Assembly: GCA_024196135.1 (NCBI GenBank)
Contig: JAMQCK010000036.1
Location: forward strand, 62,001 to 126,000
Reading direction: 5' to 3'
DNA: 64,000 bases
From: Pleurotus ostreatus/Saccharomyces cerevisiae fusant
Taxonomy: Eukaryota; Opisthokonta
Every line of letters begins with the position of its first letter. Position 1 is the first letter of the stretch. Shown here piece by piece: positions 25,849-37,809 of this stretch. The notes below the pieces were generated by a model, which saw only the letters and a program-made list of their open reading frames with translations, did not search any database and was not told the origin of the DNA. The translations under genes were made by a program, and so were the position numbers.

Positions 25849-28800
25849 ATGTCGTCGCAGTCCTCGACCCCAGTCCGCTCTCACCCTCTCTCCCCCGACG
25901 AACTTCCCTCGAGCTCCAGGTCGCGCAAGTCACGGAGCAGTTCCAAGCAGCAGGCTGCTGGCTCATCGTCGGCCGCGGACTCGACGACCCCCTCTGCAAC
26001 CTACTTTACCCTCAAGGCGCAGCTTGAGAAGGATGGCGGAGCGCGCTGGGATGGCAGCGTACGTGGGTACAGCGCGCGCACGGAGAAGCCCAAGTCGTCG
26101 GCGTCTAGTGCTGCACACGATCGGCTGACGACGATGTGGGATCGCCCAGCTCCCCTCCTGTTCGTCAACCAACAACCCGCGACTCTACCAACCTCTCCCC
26201 CTCGAACGCCACGCCCTGGTGCTCTGGTACCCTCTGAGGTCTTCGACGTCAACGAAGCGTCAACGCCACTAGCACCACAGATCATCTCGACTAGATGGCA
26301 TGAATACTCGGACGAGGCGATACAGGCGGCCATTTCGTCATTCAGCGAGGCGGAGACCCCTGCCGAGGTCTCTAGACACCCCTACCACCCCGTCATACGC
26401 GTCTTGTCGCAGGCATTGCACAATGTGACGCGCGCACGCTTAGAGCTAGAGGAGAATAGGCGCCTCCTGCTCGAGAGGGAGGAAGAGCGGCTCCAGAGGG
26501 CGGAGGACTTTTTAAAGGGTCTTGACACCCCAGAGCAAGATGTAGCTCGCCGAATGTTGAGCGCGCTCTACCCCGAGAAGGAGGAGGGCGCGGGAGGGGA
26601 CGAGCTCGCCGAGGAAGGAGAGGATCATCTGCAAATTCGGAGGCAACCCAGTATGCGGGTGCGTGTTATACCCTCGTCATGAAACACGGCTGATCCTCCT
26701 CCAGTCTCTGGTGGAATCATTATGCGAAGCCCTCGAGGATGAAGTCCCGCTCTCACAGAGCATACCACAGGAGCCAATACTATCCAACATGCCTCCGCGC
26801 AAGCCAGATACCGAATCGGATGCTGGCGCCGATCAACGCTCTGTCGCAGAGTCCGAGGACGTCTTCGACGACAGAGCCTCCGTCATATCCAGAACGTCGT
26901 CTATGGGAGACTGGATGGGCTCCTGGTGGGGAAAGGGCAAGCGAGGACGGCCCGATGCTGTTAAGGCGACACAGTCAGCGCCTCCCGCGACCATATCGGA
27001 GGAGACGGAGCGACCCAAGCCAACGCGACGCAAATCCGCTAAGAGCGTCTTTGGTGCACTCGGTATTTCCATCCTCAATCCAAGCATCTCGTCCAATGTC
27101 GCTCGTCCGCAGGCCGTCATCGAGACCTCCGCAGAAGACGAGTCCGCTCAGACCATCACACTACCGTCAGAGGGAACAGCATCCATGCCGGAAAGCCGTC
27201 TGATGTCGCCGGCAGTCTCTACCCCTGCTATGCCTGCAATGTCGCGCCTGACTACTGAGGTCCTACCGGACAACACTATGATCGAGACCACATCTTCGAT
27301 TGAAGAGGCAGAGGAGAAGCCTCTCTTGCGGCAGGGCGCATCTCTCCGCGCAATCGTCAATGCTACACGCATCATGACGGGTGAACCTAGCAGCATTCTG
27401 GAGGACCAGGGTCGGGAGACGGGGCCGCTGATATCGCGGCTCGCCTACGAGCTGGTGCGCAACGCTCGCGACACGGGCCTCGACCTCCGGAAGCCTCAGA
27501 AAGAGCGCAAGGACCGGAGACACCCATCGAGAGTCGTCTCGGAAACAGCTGTCGAAGAACCATCCTCCGCGACTTCTACGGTCTTCCCGGCTTCGCAGGG
27601 ACTCGACGCGACCATGACGCTCAACCGGGCGCTTCGAAAGCAGCTGCAATCGGGGCAAAGGAAGGCGATGGCGAAGGGCGCCGCCATCATGCAGCCGTTT
27701 TCGTCGCCGCTTTTCGGGTCTTTCTCCAGCCAGCAGCAGCGGAAGACGAGCACGCAGAGCGGTGCTGCCGGTACCTCCGCAGTCGGACAAGACGCTACAC
27801 CTGCTGCCGCCTCAAATCCTCCGGTAAAGAAGCCCGGGTCGGTGCCACTGGAGTCTATCATCCCCGCCGTCGCGAAGCCGCCCACGCAATACCTTTCACG
27901 CACCTATACTCCCCTCACATCGCGCGACTTCCAGTTCTCCATTCCGCTCCCTCAGTCGGCGTCGCGGTTCTCTATTTATCACGACGACAATAAGCCGCTG
28001 ACGGACCGGTACGGCTTCATGTACGATGTGTCGCAGTACGACGTCCTTCTGCTCATCCGGGCGAAGGAGTGCGGAAGTACGGCACCTGCCTGCTTGACCG
28101 GGGTCAAGATCGCGGATCGGGAGGAGAATAATGCGTGGCCGGAGGACGAGGATGGCCAGTTGAAGGAGACTATTGACATCGTCAAGGAGAACTGCCAATG
28201 CGACGGTTCGCCCGAGTCCGCCCCCGTGCTGGCGGAATCGCCGACTGCCGAGTCGGTGGCACCAAGCCTCAAGTCCCGCTCCTCGTCGAAGAGCAGAAGG
28301 CGGTCGTCAACACTTGTATCGTCCGCAGTGGCCTCAAGCGTCAACACGCCCGCAACGTCAATCCTCTCCGTCAATACGAGCACTCCACGCCATGCGTGCG
28401 CGAACACCGTGCGCCGCCTGCTGGACCAGCTCGTCGAAATCCACGACCAGCGACAAGCCTTGCGGCGCAAAGAATGGGACGTATTCGTCAAGCAACGCCG
28501 GGCAGCGCGCGCATCCGCCGCGAAGACTCACAACTCCTCCGCATCCAGTGGCGCGGCCGCCATCCTCGGCCTCGGCACAGAGATCGACGAGGAAGAGCTC
28601 TCCCACTCGGAGGGGCTCATCGGCTTCGCGCAGCTCGGGCTGTCCGCGAACAACAGCGAGAAGCGCGAATTCGACCGGCTCGTGCATGGCGGGATCCCGC
28701 TCGTGTATCGCGCGAAGGTGTGGCTCGAGTGCAGCGGTGCGCTGGAGATGCGCGAGCCGGGGCTATTCCAGGACCTGCTGGCGAAGGAGGACGCGAGCAA

Positions 28801-29669
28801 CGAGTCGGTGATGGGCGAGATTGCGAAGGACGTCGGGCGGACCATGCCATTGAACGTGTTCTTTGGCGGCGACGGCGCCGGTGTCGAGAAATTGCGCCGA
28901 GTGCTCATTGCTTACAGCCGGTGAGTGGTATTTTCTCTCGACTTCGTCTTCGCGAAAATTGACCATGATATGCAGGCGAAACACATCCGTCGGCTACTGC
29001 CAGGGCATGAACCTCATCACGTCGACGCTGCTGCTCGTGTACGGCGACGAGGAGGATGCGTTCTGGGTTCTAGCGGCGATCATCGAGCGTCTCCTTCCCG
29101 AGGACTTCTTCTCGCCTTCGCTGCTCCCGTCTCGCGCGTGCCCTATGGTCTTGATGGATTACGTGCAGGACCAGCTGCCGAAGCTGCACAACCACCTTCT
29201 CGACCTCGGCATCGACCTCCCGGCGATCTGCTTCTCGTGGTTCTTGTCCTTGTTCACGGACTGTCTTCCTGTGGAGGTAAGTAATGAGTTCCTTCGGTTG
29301 GGGAAGTGGAAGCTGATTAGGTTTCTTCCGTCGATTTAGACGCTATTCCGCTTGTGGGACGTGTTCATGGTGAATGGGCTGGACGTGCTTTTCCGGGTCG
29401 CGCTGGCGATCTTGAAGAACAACGAGCAGGAGTTGCTGCAATGCGAGTCCATCTCGGCCGTCTACGTCGCCCTCGAAAGCCTTCCGACGAGGATGTGGGA
29501 AGCGGACAAGTTGATACAGGTATGTCTTGCGCCCTTTCCTGTCCCTCTCCTTGCTAACAAACGCGAACAGGCCGCTGCAGATCTTCGAAGCACGGTGTCG
29601 CACAACGACTTGGTGAACAAGCGGAACGCGCACGTTGCTGAGCTCATTGCCTTGGTTTCGTCGGAATGA
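25849..29669 (+). CDS. TBC-domain Rab GTPase-activating protein
   Basis: TBC proteins speed GTP hydrolysis by Rab GTPases and so control membrane traffic. The start at 25849 gives MSSQSSTPVRSHPLSP. The first 900 or so residues are mostly low-complexity Ser/Thr/Pro/Ala with a charged coiled coil (RARLELEENRRLLLEREEER). The TBC domain occupies the C-terminal third: FDRLVHGGIPLVYRAKVW, the arginine-finger motif IAKDVGRTMP, the glutamine-finger motif GYCQGMNLI, WVLAAIIERLLPEDFFSP, and LFRLWDVFMVNG. Introns: about 26658-26704, 28920-28976, 29277-29339 and 29520-29570. Both catalytic fingers are intact. The stop follows LIALVSSE. The unusually long N-terminal half has no domain I recognise. Confidence 0.93.
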
Positions 29670-30192
29670 ACATAGGACACAACAATGGAACACAAAGGAC
29701 ACTCGCTTACTTATTTGCTCTCGTTCTTGGCTGTACCGTCTACCATAAACATTTTCTCCTGGCTAATGTGTATCACTACGTATTCACGGTAGATATTGTG
29801 GATGACCTTGGGACTATCACACTCGTTGGAGCCATATCGCTTGAGCTCGTTAGACCGCTGTACCTCGGCTTGTGTCTGTCCTCAAGCTTCTCTTAGTGCT
29901 TGGCAAACCTAATCGGGACTTCAAAGCCTTCCTCTTTCGGACAGGTCGCGTCACCGATGGAGTCTTGTTGTCCTGTGCTTGTTTCGTACTCTTCATGCTC
30001 GTGAAGTGCCAAAATAATGTGAATATATGCAGGTGAGGCGACGATAAGTACATGCATGATTACGACCGCGAGTGCGCTAAGCTATAGATATGTGCAACTA
30101 AAAGTACAGGTTTGTTTCATCCGAGAAAGAGCAAGAAATCTATGGTCGTCGATAAGTAACCCAGTCCGAGAGCCAACGCTGCGCGCAACGCA
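29670..30192. other. Intergenic, convergent 3' ends
   Basis: The spacer between the 3' ends of the TBC gene (plus) and the putative mitochondrial gene (minus). Only short frames are present. Confidence 0.4.
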
Positions 30193-30840
30193 CTACAGGC
30201 GCTGCTTCCAGGCGTCCTTCACGCCCGCTTTCGACCACTTCTCGGCCTCCTTCGACAGCGGCGGCGGGTTGCGGTCAGCGAGACCGGAGCCCTTCGTGGT
30301 GCCCTGCGCGTCGGCGAGGCCCTCGCCGCTGTAGCTGCCGCCGCGCGCGTCCATCTCGCCGGGGGCTTCGCGGTGGCGGAGCGCGGCGCTCTCCATGACG
30401 CCAGAGGGGTTACGTTCGACGTTCTTCGTGATGGGGTGCGCGAAGGGGTCGGCGCTGGTGCTGCTGAGGTTCTCTACGTCCGGAGTCGCGGGCGCGGGCG
30501 CGGACTTCCAGTTCACGTAGGGGTGCGAGGTGGGGTATGCACCGGTGGGGACGTTGTGGAAGGACTCAACGGTGGGGTCGCAGACGACGTAGACGTCGCC
30601 GGGGCGGTCCTCTGTGGAGTACGCGGCATATTGATCGCCGGTGAAGGCGTCGGCAGAGGAGAGGTTCGCCTCAGGAGGGGGTGGGGATGTGAGGGGCGAG
30701 TTGTCCCTGGGCGCGCCCTTGGTAGTGGATGGGGGGATCGCCGTGTTCAGAATGGTGAACGGCGAGTGGAAAGCGCGCGTCTGGCGGCGGGCGGCGGGGG
30801 CGGCGCGCGCAAGCTTGGCGAAGGCGAGTCTGGCGTTCAT
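30193..30840 (-). CDS. Putative mitochondrial protein, unknown function
   Basis: A single-exon gene of 215 codons. The N-terminus MNARLAFAKLARAAPAARRQ is Arg/Ala-rich without acids, a classic mitochondrial presequence, with TRAFHSPF as a plausible processing region. The mature part is hydrophilic and rich in Pro, Ser and Gly, with GDVYVVCDPTVESFHNVPTG and PFAHPITKNVERNPSGVME; it ends EAEKWSKAGVKDAWKQRL. No membrane segment or enzyme motif is seen. The even codon usage with high GC third positions supports a real gene. I do not assign a function. Confidence 0.8.
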   Translation of the reverse strand: MNARLAFAKLARAAPAARRQTRAFHSPFTILNTAIPPSTTKGAPRDNSPLTSPPPPEANLSSADAFTGDQYAAYSTEDRPGDVYVVCDPTVESFHNVPTGAYPTSHPYVNWKSAPAPATPDVENLSSTSADPFAHPITKNVERNPSGVMESAALRHREAPGEMDARGGSYSGEGLADAQGTTKGSGLADRNPPPLSKEAEKWSKAGVKDAWKQRL

Positions 30841-32751
30841 GGTGGACGTTGGCGGCGACGAGTGGGAGTGTCTGGGTTGCGAGTTGTCCGTTGCATTGAG
30901 AAGGAGGGGCTTATGTACCCCACCGCCGGACCGTTGGGGTAGAACGTAAGTATGCTGTCATGATACGATGTCAAGTGACTATCATGGTCATCCGCTGGCT
31001 TCCCGCTTCGGGTGATTGGGCAGTCTGGCCAAGTCGCGGCGGCCCTGCCGCGGCGCGAAGACGCCCGACATAGCACACAATGAACCTCGAGGGGGCACGA
31101 ACGTGGGCGCATATCTCGCAGGCATTTCCTGCACGAAAAAGGTGTTGCCAACGCTCCCGAGCTACGGTGCACCTCGCCTCGTACGATATTCGCCAAGTAT
31201 ACACCTCGGACTCCGGAGTCGACGAATCAATTGAGCAGGATTGGGGATGGACGCCGCCCCATCCAGGATACGCGTCTGTCGGTGGGATTTTTCGTATCGT
31301 ATCATGTCCGGAGCGCATCATTTGCGGATTCGTATCCAAGGCGAGGGGGAATCGACGCAGCAGCCTCGTCTGAGCCTCGCTCGCCTGCGTCGGCCAGACC
31401 CAGATGAAGTATAGAGTAGCATTCGGCGGAGAAGCCCTGCGGCAGTCAAGTGACGGAAAGAGGTGCTTGGCCACACAAGGTCACCACGTAACTTCACACC
31501 GGAAAGTGCCGAAAGGCACATTGAGTCCGGAAAGGGAAGTCTTTGTTGAGAAATGAACTCGGCCAAGCACAAGTTACCTTTGAGTGTTGCAAGTGTCGTG
31601 ACAGGGTCTTCATGAGCTGGCATGCATTCAGTCTGAGGCCATCATAGCCGGATCGCAGGGCTTCTATGTCCGCAAGCTTGTGGGCGCCGCACCTTGGGCA
31701 AACAGACACCACGACGATCTGTTCATGCTCAAGAGGTCGAGGGTGCGCAAATTACCCGACAAACATAGATGAGAACTTCGGAGGGGCTCCATGAGCGTGA
31801 TTATTGCTACAGCCAGATATAAACTTTGGCGGCAACTGCGCGCTCGCGTCGTTCCTGTGGGATCGTCGCCCAACCATCCCTTCGACTGGACAATTGAAGG
31901 AGAGAAAATAAGTAGCAGATTATAAAGTCGAGCACTTCGTCGAAGTGTGCGCCCTTCGTACGCTTTATGGCCTACTGTCCTACGCCTTGGGCATAGTCCC
32001 ATGAAGACGTCTCGCGCGAGGATGTTGGGAAGTCAGAGTAAAGCGGCAGTTGCGGGCATGTGCATGCTCATGAATTTGACGCAGAGGCCTTTGAGTGACA
32101 GGATATTTGAAGTATATGTCCTAGAACATGAGATTAATACGCTAGCGTCCCAAGTCAGAAGAGCAGCATATCAAAGCGTCACGTAGTGGGCGTGTCGCGT
32201 TAGCCCTTGCAGGACATACGATGGAGAGGAATACAATCTATGGCACACGTGAGTGAAAGGCGCGAGCAGGGTGGGCGCGACCGCAGTCGCTCAGCAGGCT
32301 GCCAGCAGGAGAGATCATCGAGTGAACCTAGGGAGGCGCGCCTCGTCGGAGCGGAGATAACCACTGGCGGATAGGTCAACGGATAACGAGGTAAAGAAAC
32401 AGACGTAGAGGACGCGGCCAGCTTGCATGCGACACGCCGAGAACCGCTTGACGGCCTTCCGTTTGCAAGTCTGCCACCGTTGTAGACGACGTCGGAAGTG
32501 GGGCACCCAGATGACGATCGCTCACGGCATGATCATCACGGCCCAAATACAACTCTTCGGCGGCGATGAGGTGACCTCGGAGTCTGGCGACGCCAGCGCC
32601 GGCCATGGCTGGCGGTGGAAGAAGAGGTCAAGCGAAGTCAACACATGATTGATTTGCGGCATTCACCGACATCTTCCCACGATCACGATGTATGGACAAG
32701 TTCGACTCGTCAGACTCATTGCGCGTTACTAGATGCAGCGTACCTGCTACC
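30841..32751. other. 1.9 kb region with no gene recognised
   Basis: Frames on both strands are short (up to 167 codons on the minus strand at 30971-31474, no motif). Nothing resembling a transposon, tRNA or conserved protein was found. The left part should hold the promoter of the mitochondrial-protein gene. Confidence 0.35.
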
Positions 32752-33236
32752 TCAGAGCAGGTCAGCAATCACTGTGCCGGCATATGCAGCGGCCCCGCCA
32801 ACACCCCCACTTATGATCGTCCCAACGACCGGTATAGCTCCTGTAGCCCCCGCCGCCTGCGCGCCTGCGAAGAGGGAACCCGCGGCGACGTTGCCAATGC
32901 CTGCTTGTATGCCCGCCGCGATACTGCCTGTCAAGAGAGGAAGAAGAATGTAGATAAGGATATCGTTAGCGTGTAGACCACGAAGGGTACGCACATGCAG
33001 CAACGCCGCCCGCCTTGAATCCGACGGCGCCTAGGACGAGAGGGCCTACGTAGGGCGCGAGGGCGGCGCAATCGAGTGTTCCAGCGGTCACTGCGGTTGC
33101 GGTGAGGTCTGGTAGGGGAGGTCTTAGACGATTGAAAGTAGTTCCTGGATGACAGGCGTACGGTTGCCGACCATGCCCATAGCAGCTTGGGCGAAGGCGT
33201 CTGCGAATAAGTCATCTTTTATGAGCACGGGCGCGT
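32752..33236 (-). CDS. ISG12/IFI27-like small membrane protein (Ifi-6-16 family)
   Basis: The C-terminal two exons are clear. One encodes LGAVGFKAGGVAA and the next, after an intron of about 70 nt, GSIAAGIQAGIGNVAAGSLF, AGAQAAGATGAIPVVG and a glycine-rich helix ending AGTVIADLL. This Gly/Ala-rich pattern (AGGVAAGSIAAG, GNVAAGSLFA, QSAGATG) is the Ifi-6-16 domain of vertebrate ISG12/IFI27 proteins, which act at mitochondrial or ER membranes; fungi carry related small proteins of unknown role. Upstream, DDLFADAFAQAAMGMVGN joins this in frame across a 54 nt intron. I could not fix the start codon; 33236 is the limit of the open frame. Confidence 0.68.
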
Positions 33237-33351
33237 CTAGAGACTCGGGGCGACGCACTCAGGATCATTCTCAGCGATGCTGGAGAGGTTCGTGCTCTGC
33301 GGTGAGGGGCGACGGCTGAAGTCAGGGTTGGCACAAATGCGTCGACGAGAT

Positions 33352-33361
33352 ACTTATATGG
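33352..33361 (-). promoter_or_regulatory. TATA-like element upstream of the IFI27-like gene
   Basis: On the minus strand the sequence reads CCATATAAGTA, about 115 bp upstream of the coding part of the IFI27-like gene. Function is inferred from position only. Confidence 0.3.
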
Positions 33362-33552
33362 CGGCGATTAGAGGGTGCCGACAGTGCTAAACGGGCGTTC
33401 CTATCGATGCCTGACGGAGGCCGCGCGAAAATGAGCTTGTACGACGTATGTTGTCTATTCTTGCGGTAAACGTGGACGCCTCGTCGAAATCCTAGTACCC
33501 TAGAAGCGGGGCGTTGCCTGTAGTAGCGGCGTCTTCAGATAACCATTCTTCG

Positions 33553-34158
33553 TCACCCAGACATCCCCATCTCCCTCCGAAACCAGTCCTTCAGGCCGTG
33601 TTCGTCAAGGCATCGGATGAGCTCCTTCATGTCCGCGACCTCCTCGAGGCCATAGTCCATCTTGTCCGCGAAGCCGGCAGACGGAGGTAGAAGAGGCTGC
33701 GTGTCGACATGGTGGAAGTCGAGGTAGCGTAGAGCTACGTAGAGTCAGCGAAGTGTAGGTTGTGTATCATGCGGAAGGATGCAAAGACGTACCTCTTGCG
33801 TTCTCGAGGAACGTCGAGACTGTAGACTTCGTTCCGCGGAAGATGAGTACACCTGGCTTGCCAGCCTATGCGCACGACTGTGTCAGAGAGACATGTAGAA
33901 GGGCGATCTGGGAAGGGAAATAGATGGGTGCTGAGCGCTTACCTTCACCAGACCGCGCACCTCCGAATTACGCGCGTGCTGCTTCAGCCGGCGGAATTTC
34001 GTCATGCTCCTGATGTCTTCAGTCCTGTAAGTCAGATGCCCTAAGGAAGTGCTCGAGAATACGCACGGTGCATGCGAGCAATGGAAACTAACGCTTCCTG
34101 CGGGCCTGCCATGATTCTGCCATGGAGGTGGAGGACAAGGACGCCACGCGCGTGACAT
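33553..34158 (-). CDS. DUF1115 (RWDD2-like C-terminal domain) protein
   Basis: Four exons join cleanly. Exon 1 starts at 34158 (MSRAWRPCPPPPWQNHGRPA), exon 2 gives TEDIRSMTKFRRLKQHARNS, exon 3 KAGKPGVLIFRGTKSTVSTF, and exon 4 ALRYLDFHHVDTQPLLPPS with a final LKDWFRREMGMSG. The GKPG..I..G....V..F motif followed by ALRY and a helical end matches DUF1115, the domain found C-terminal to an RWD domain in RWDD2-type proteins. The protein is only about 143 residues and no RWD domain is visible upstream, so either the gene is a short form or an upstream exon was missed. Function is unknown. Confidence 0.68.
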
Positions 34159-34707
34159 GTTCGTATTGATGGCGATCACATCACAAGTTCATCTCCTTCA
34201 TCGACTACCGCCACCATTGAAGTGTCCATCCCACATCCACCATCCAGAGAGGGTGGTGAGAGCATGGCCGGAGGAGCGTATGCCAGACGCGCCTTGATCC
34301 TGATTTGGAAGTTTGTCTGTTGTAGAAATTTACCGACTCCGAGGGCCGAAACGGTGCCCTCGAGTCCCGAATCGGTGTAATCACCATAGCAACGCGGAAG
34401 TGCACATGGCGGCTTCCTCGAACTTCATTGTCTTTTGTGGACGAAAAAGGCTAGTCTTGGCAGATACTGCGCAAAATTGAACCAATATACCTCGAGAACT
34501 GCCTCTGGTTGAACTCTGAATATCGTCTTAGTCGTCCCAAGGGCAGGGAACGTCCACCGGCGGGGAGCTGAGCGATCGGATGAAACTCGGACAATCAAAA
34601 TTGAGGGACGATGGAATAGCCAGCATCAGCGCATCGCCCCGACGCCGACGACGCGTCGGCGCGGATGCATATATCTATCAGCGCCTCTTTCTTCTTACTA
34701 TCACCCT

Positions 34708-34780
34708 CCTTTGGCTCCAGCCATCGACACCCTTTGGCTGTAGCCATCGACCCAACACCCCTTGGCTCCAGCGGCCATGT
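34708..34780 (+). repeat. 23 bp tandem repeat in the leader of KRE6 copy 1
   Basis: Two adjacent 23 nt units (34708-34730 and 34731-34753) share CCTTTGGCT..AGCCATCGAC, and a third, shortened unit (from about 34759) runs into the start codon. The leader of the paralogous gene at 40477 lacks this block. See the linked finding. Confidence 0.75.
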
Positions 34781-37520
34781 CCACTCCTTCTCCCTTCGGG
34801 CCCGACGCACAGAGGCGCAGGCAGTCCCTTGCGTATGCCCGCCCCAACGTTGTCTTCGGGGTGCGCTTACAATCACCTGCTTCGTGCTCAAAGGTCCTGA
34901 CGAGCGCGTACAGAGCCCAAACCCATTTGTACAACCGACCGGTTACAGCCCAGTAGCACGTCCCGCTCCTCAGCAGTCTCCCCGTCCGCCGAATGCGGCG
35001 AATTCTGAGAAGGTATGTTTGACTGTCGATCCTCCAAGCGATGTACCTGTAAACTAATCCCTCTCCACCAGTTCAACCTCGACGCCGATCCGCTGCTATG
35101 GGGCGCTGACAACATCATGCGCGGGCACCGCGAGGCGGACGATAGCATCCACAACCCCGACCCACGCCGCGACAAGGTGATCGACCGCGGGTCGAGCATC
35201 TTTACTGGTCGCGGCTTTATGAACCTTGGGTTCTTGGTTCTTCTGCTGCTCGGGATGTTCGCTCTGTTGTAAGTCGTCCATCTGAACTGCTTCAGCATGA
35301 TTCAGAAAACCTAACCACCACCAGCGCCGGCTACCCCATCGCATCCTACTTCACCAAGAAGGCTCTTAACAGCAACGGAGGTATGTCTCCCATTAACTGA
35401 GCATCGCATCGACTCTCATTACTAACGATTATCGCCAGGCTTCGGCCTCGGTGGTATCAACGGCACCGGCCAGGTCCCCGCCATGGACGGCAAGTGGGGC
35501 ATGATCGACCCCGACACGCCCGCGGAGTTCAAGACGAAGAAGTCATTCATGAGCAACAAGGACCTTCAGCTCGTTTTCTCGGACGAGTTTAATGTGGACA
35601 ACCGCACCTTTTACCCTGGTGACGATCCGTATTGGGAGGCCTACGATCTCCACTACTGGGGCGTGAGTACCAGGACCGTGTCATCGCCAATCCTAGAGGT
35701 CGCTAATGCCAAAGGACCCGCCAGACGAACAATCTGGAGTGGTACGACCCGCAGCAGATCACGACTCGGGATGGCGCGCTGCGTATAACGCTCGAGAAGA
35801 AGACGAACCACGACCTTGAGTACTCGGGTGGTATGATGACGACGTGGAATAAGTTCTGCTTCACTGGCGGGTATGTCGTTAACTTCCCATACGCTATAAT
35901 GATTATGGATGTACTTACCCACTTCTTAGCCTGTACGAAGCGTCCGTGACCCTGCCCGGCGCGAATAACATTCTCGGCCTGTGGCCCGCCGTGTGGGCGA
36001 TGGGTAATCTGGGTCGTGCCGCTTATGGTGCTTCCCTTGACGGCACCTGGCCGTATACCTACGGTGCGCAATTCTCCCCGGTATATCCCTCTCATATGGC
36101 TGATCATACGTGTGGAAGACTCCTGCGACGTCGGTACCGTCGTGAACCAGACGGTCAATGGCCAGCCCCACGCGGCCACCGTCGATGGCGATAAATCATA
36201 TAATGGCGTTCTTTGTGCGTTCGATAATATCCCTACTCTAACTGTTTTCCGCATCAGCTATACTGACGTGAGCAATCACCCAGCCTACATGCCCGGCCAG
36301 CGTCTCTCCCGCTGCACCTGCCCCGGCGAGGCTCACCCGGGGCCCATCCACTCGTCGGACAAGACCTTCGTTGGTCGCGCCGCGCCTGAGATCGATATGT
36401 TCGAAGCGCAGGTCGACACGGAGAAGGGTGGTCATGTTTCGCAGTCCGGGCAGTGGGCGCCGTTCAATCATGGTACGTATTTTCTGTCTTTAGTTCTATG
36501 TGGACGTAGTGTTCGTATAGCGCTGGATGCAGGCGTAGGTGCATGGAACCAGGAGCTGACGCCTTCACAGCCTACGAGTGGTTCGACACGGCGGATAACC
36601 TGATCATCTACAACGCCAGCATCTCCTCGGAGAACTCGTACAAGGGCGGCGTGTATCAGCAGGCGACGTCTGTTGTTTCCAAGACTGGTGAGTGGTATTG
36701 ATGCGCGCGCCTCAACGGTTTGTGACTGATGGCGTCGTAGACCAGGCATGCTACGAGCTCGAGGAAGGTTGCTTCTCGTTGTACGGCTTCGAGTACAAGC
36801 CTGGATTCGATGATGCGGTGAGTTCGATCGCGCGTAGCCCGAAGTTCATTCGTTACTGACTGAGCTGTGCTTTCCAGTACATCACCTGGATCAATGCGTA
36901 CGTGGATGTCAACTTACCACGCAGTAACATACTGACCTTACTTCCAGTGGCGCTGCAGCGTGGACCATCAAATCAGCCGGCATGGCTGCCGATCCCAAGG
37001 TCGAGATCGGCGCTCGTCCCATCCCGCAGGAGCCCATGTACCGTGCGTGATCGCCCTTTACTGGCAACCTTCTCTCTAAACGCCCTGTAGTCATCGTCAA
37101 CCTGGGTATCAGTCCCAACTTCGGTTACATCGACTTCGACCACTTGACTTTCCCGGTGCGTCGTAAGGCCTTGCCTCGGAAGGATTATCGTTGAATGTGT
37201 GGAAAACCTTCCTTAGACGACCATGTCAATCGACTACATTCGCGTCTACCAGGACCCCGACAACATCAAGTGAGTGTCCGTCGTACTCTCGGCCCCCATA
37301 TATACTGACGCAGTTCAGCTACGGCTGCGACCCGGAAGACTTCCCGACCGCCGCTTACATCGAGCAGTTCAAGGAGGCATATACTGTAAGCCCAGATCCA
37401 GATCGTGCGTATGCGCAGCCATCTAACATGATACTCTCCCTCCAGAACCCCAACTTGACGACTTGGGTCGACGACTACAAGCAACAGTGGCCGAAGAACA
37501 GCTTCTTGGGCGAGTGCTAG
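34777..37520 (+). CDS. KRE6/SKN1-family beta-1,6-glucan synthesis protein, copy 1
   Basis: Kre6/Skn1 proteins are type II membrane proteins of the GH16 fold needed for cell-wall beta-1,6-glucan. The start at 34777 gives MSTPSPFGPDAQRRRQSLAY. A cytosolic part follows, then one signal-anchor helix (NLGFLVLLLLGMFALL), then the lumenal domain: NGTGQVPAMDGKWGMIDPDT, LVFSDEFNVDNRTFYPGDDP, WEAYDLHYWG, GGMMTTWNKFCFTGG, LWPAVWAMGNLGRA, and the GH16 catalytic motif APEIDMFEAQVD with both Glu and the Asp. The C-terminus is DDYKQQWPKNSFLGEC. More than ten short introns are present. It is tail-to-tail with copy 2, with 289 bp between the stops. Confidence 0.95.
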
Positions 37521-37809
37521 ATTGGCGGAGTCCAAGTCCAAGGTCATGCGTAAGCCTGGCGCGAACGCATCTTCAAAGGTCGGCCTGCGTGTCGATAAAG
37601 CATGCGGTGCTGCACCACTTTTCATACCCGAAAATTGCTTAGACTATACCTTCTGATGGTACACTGAAGTGCAATGCTGATGCAAGGAGCTGCTATTGCG
37701 AGTGTAGTAGATCGGCGTGGTTAGTTCAACTACAGGCGACCTTGGTTCTGATGCACGCCACATACAACCCATACAACCCACGCCGCTTGCGGCTTGCAAC
37801 TCCGTCGGT
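37521..37809. other. Spacer between the two KRE6 stop codons
   Basis: This 289 bp spacer is the centre of the inverted duplication. Both 3' untranslated regions must overlap or lie back to back here. I see no repeat or gene in it. Confidence 0.5.

Noticed and set aside
28173..28962. Long plus-strand frames of 212 and 254 codons
   Set aside because: They lie in alternative frames of the TBC-domain gene, whose own frame carries the family motifs; Arg/Pro/Ala-rich composition marks them as shadows of GC-rich coding DNA.
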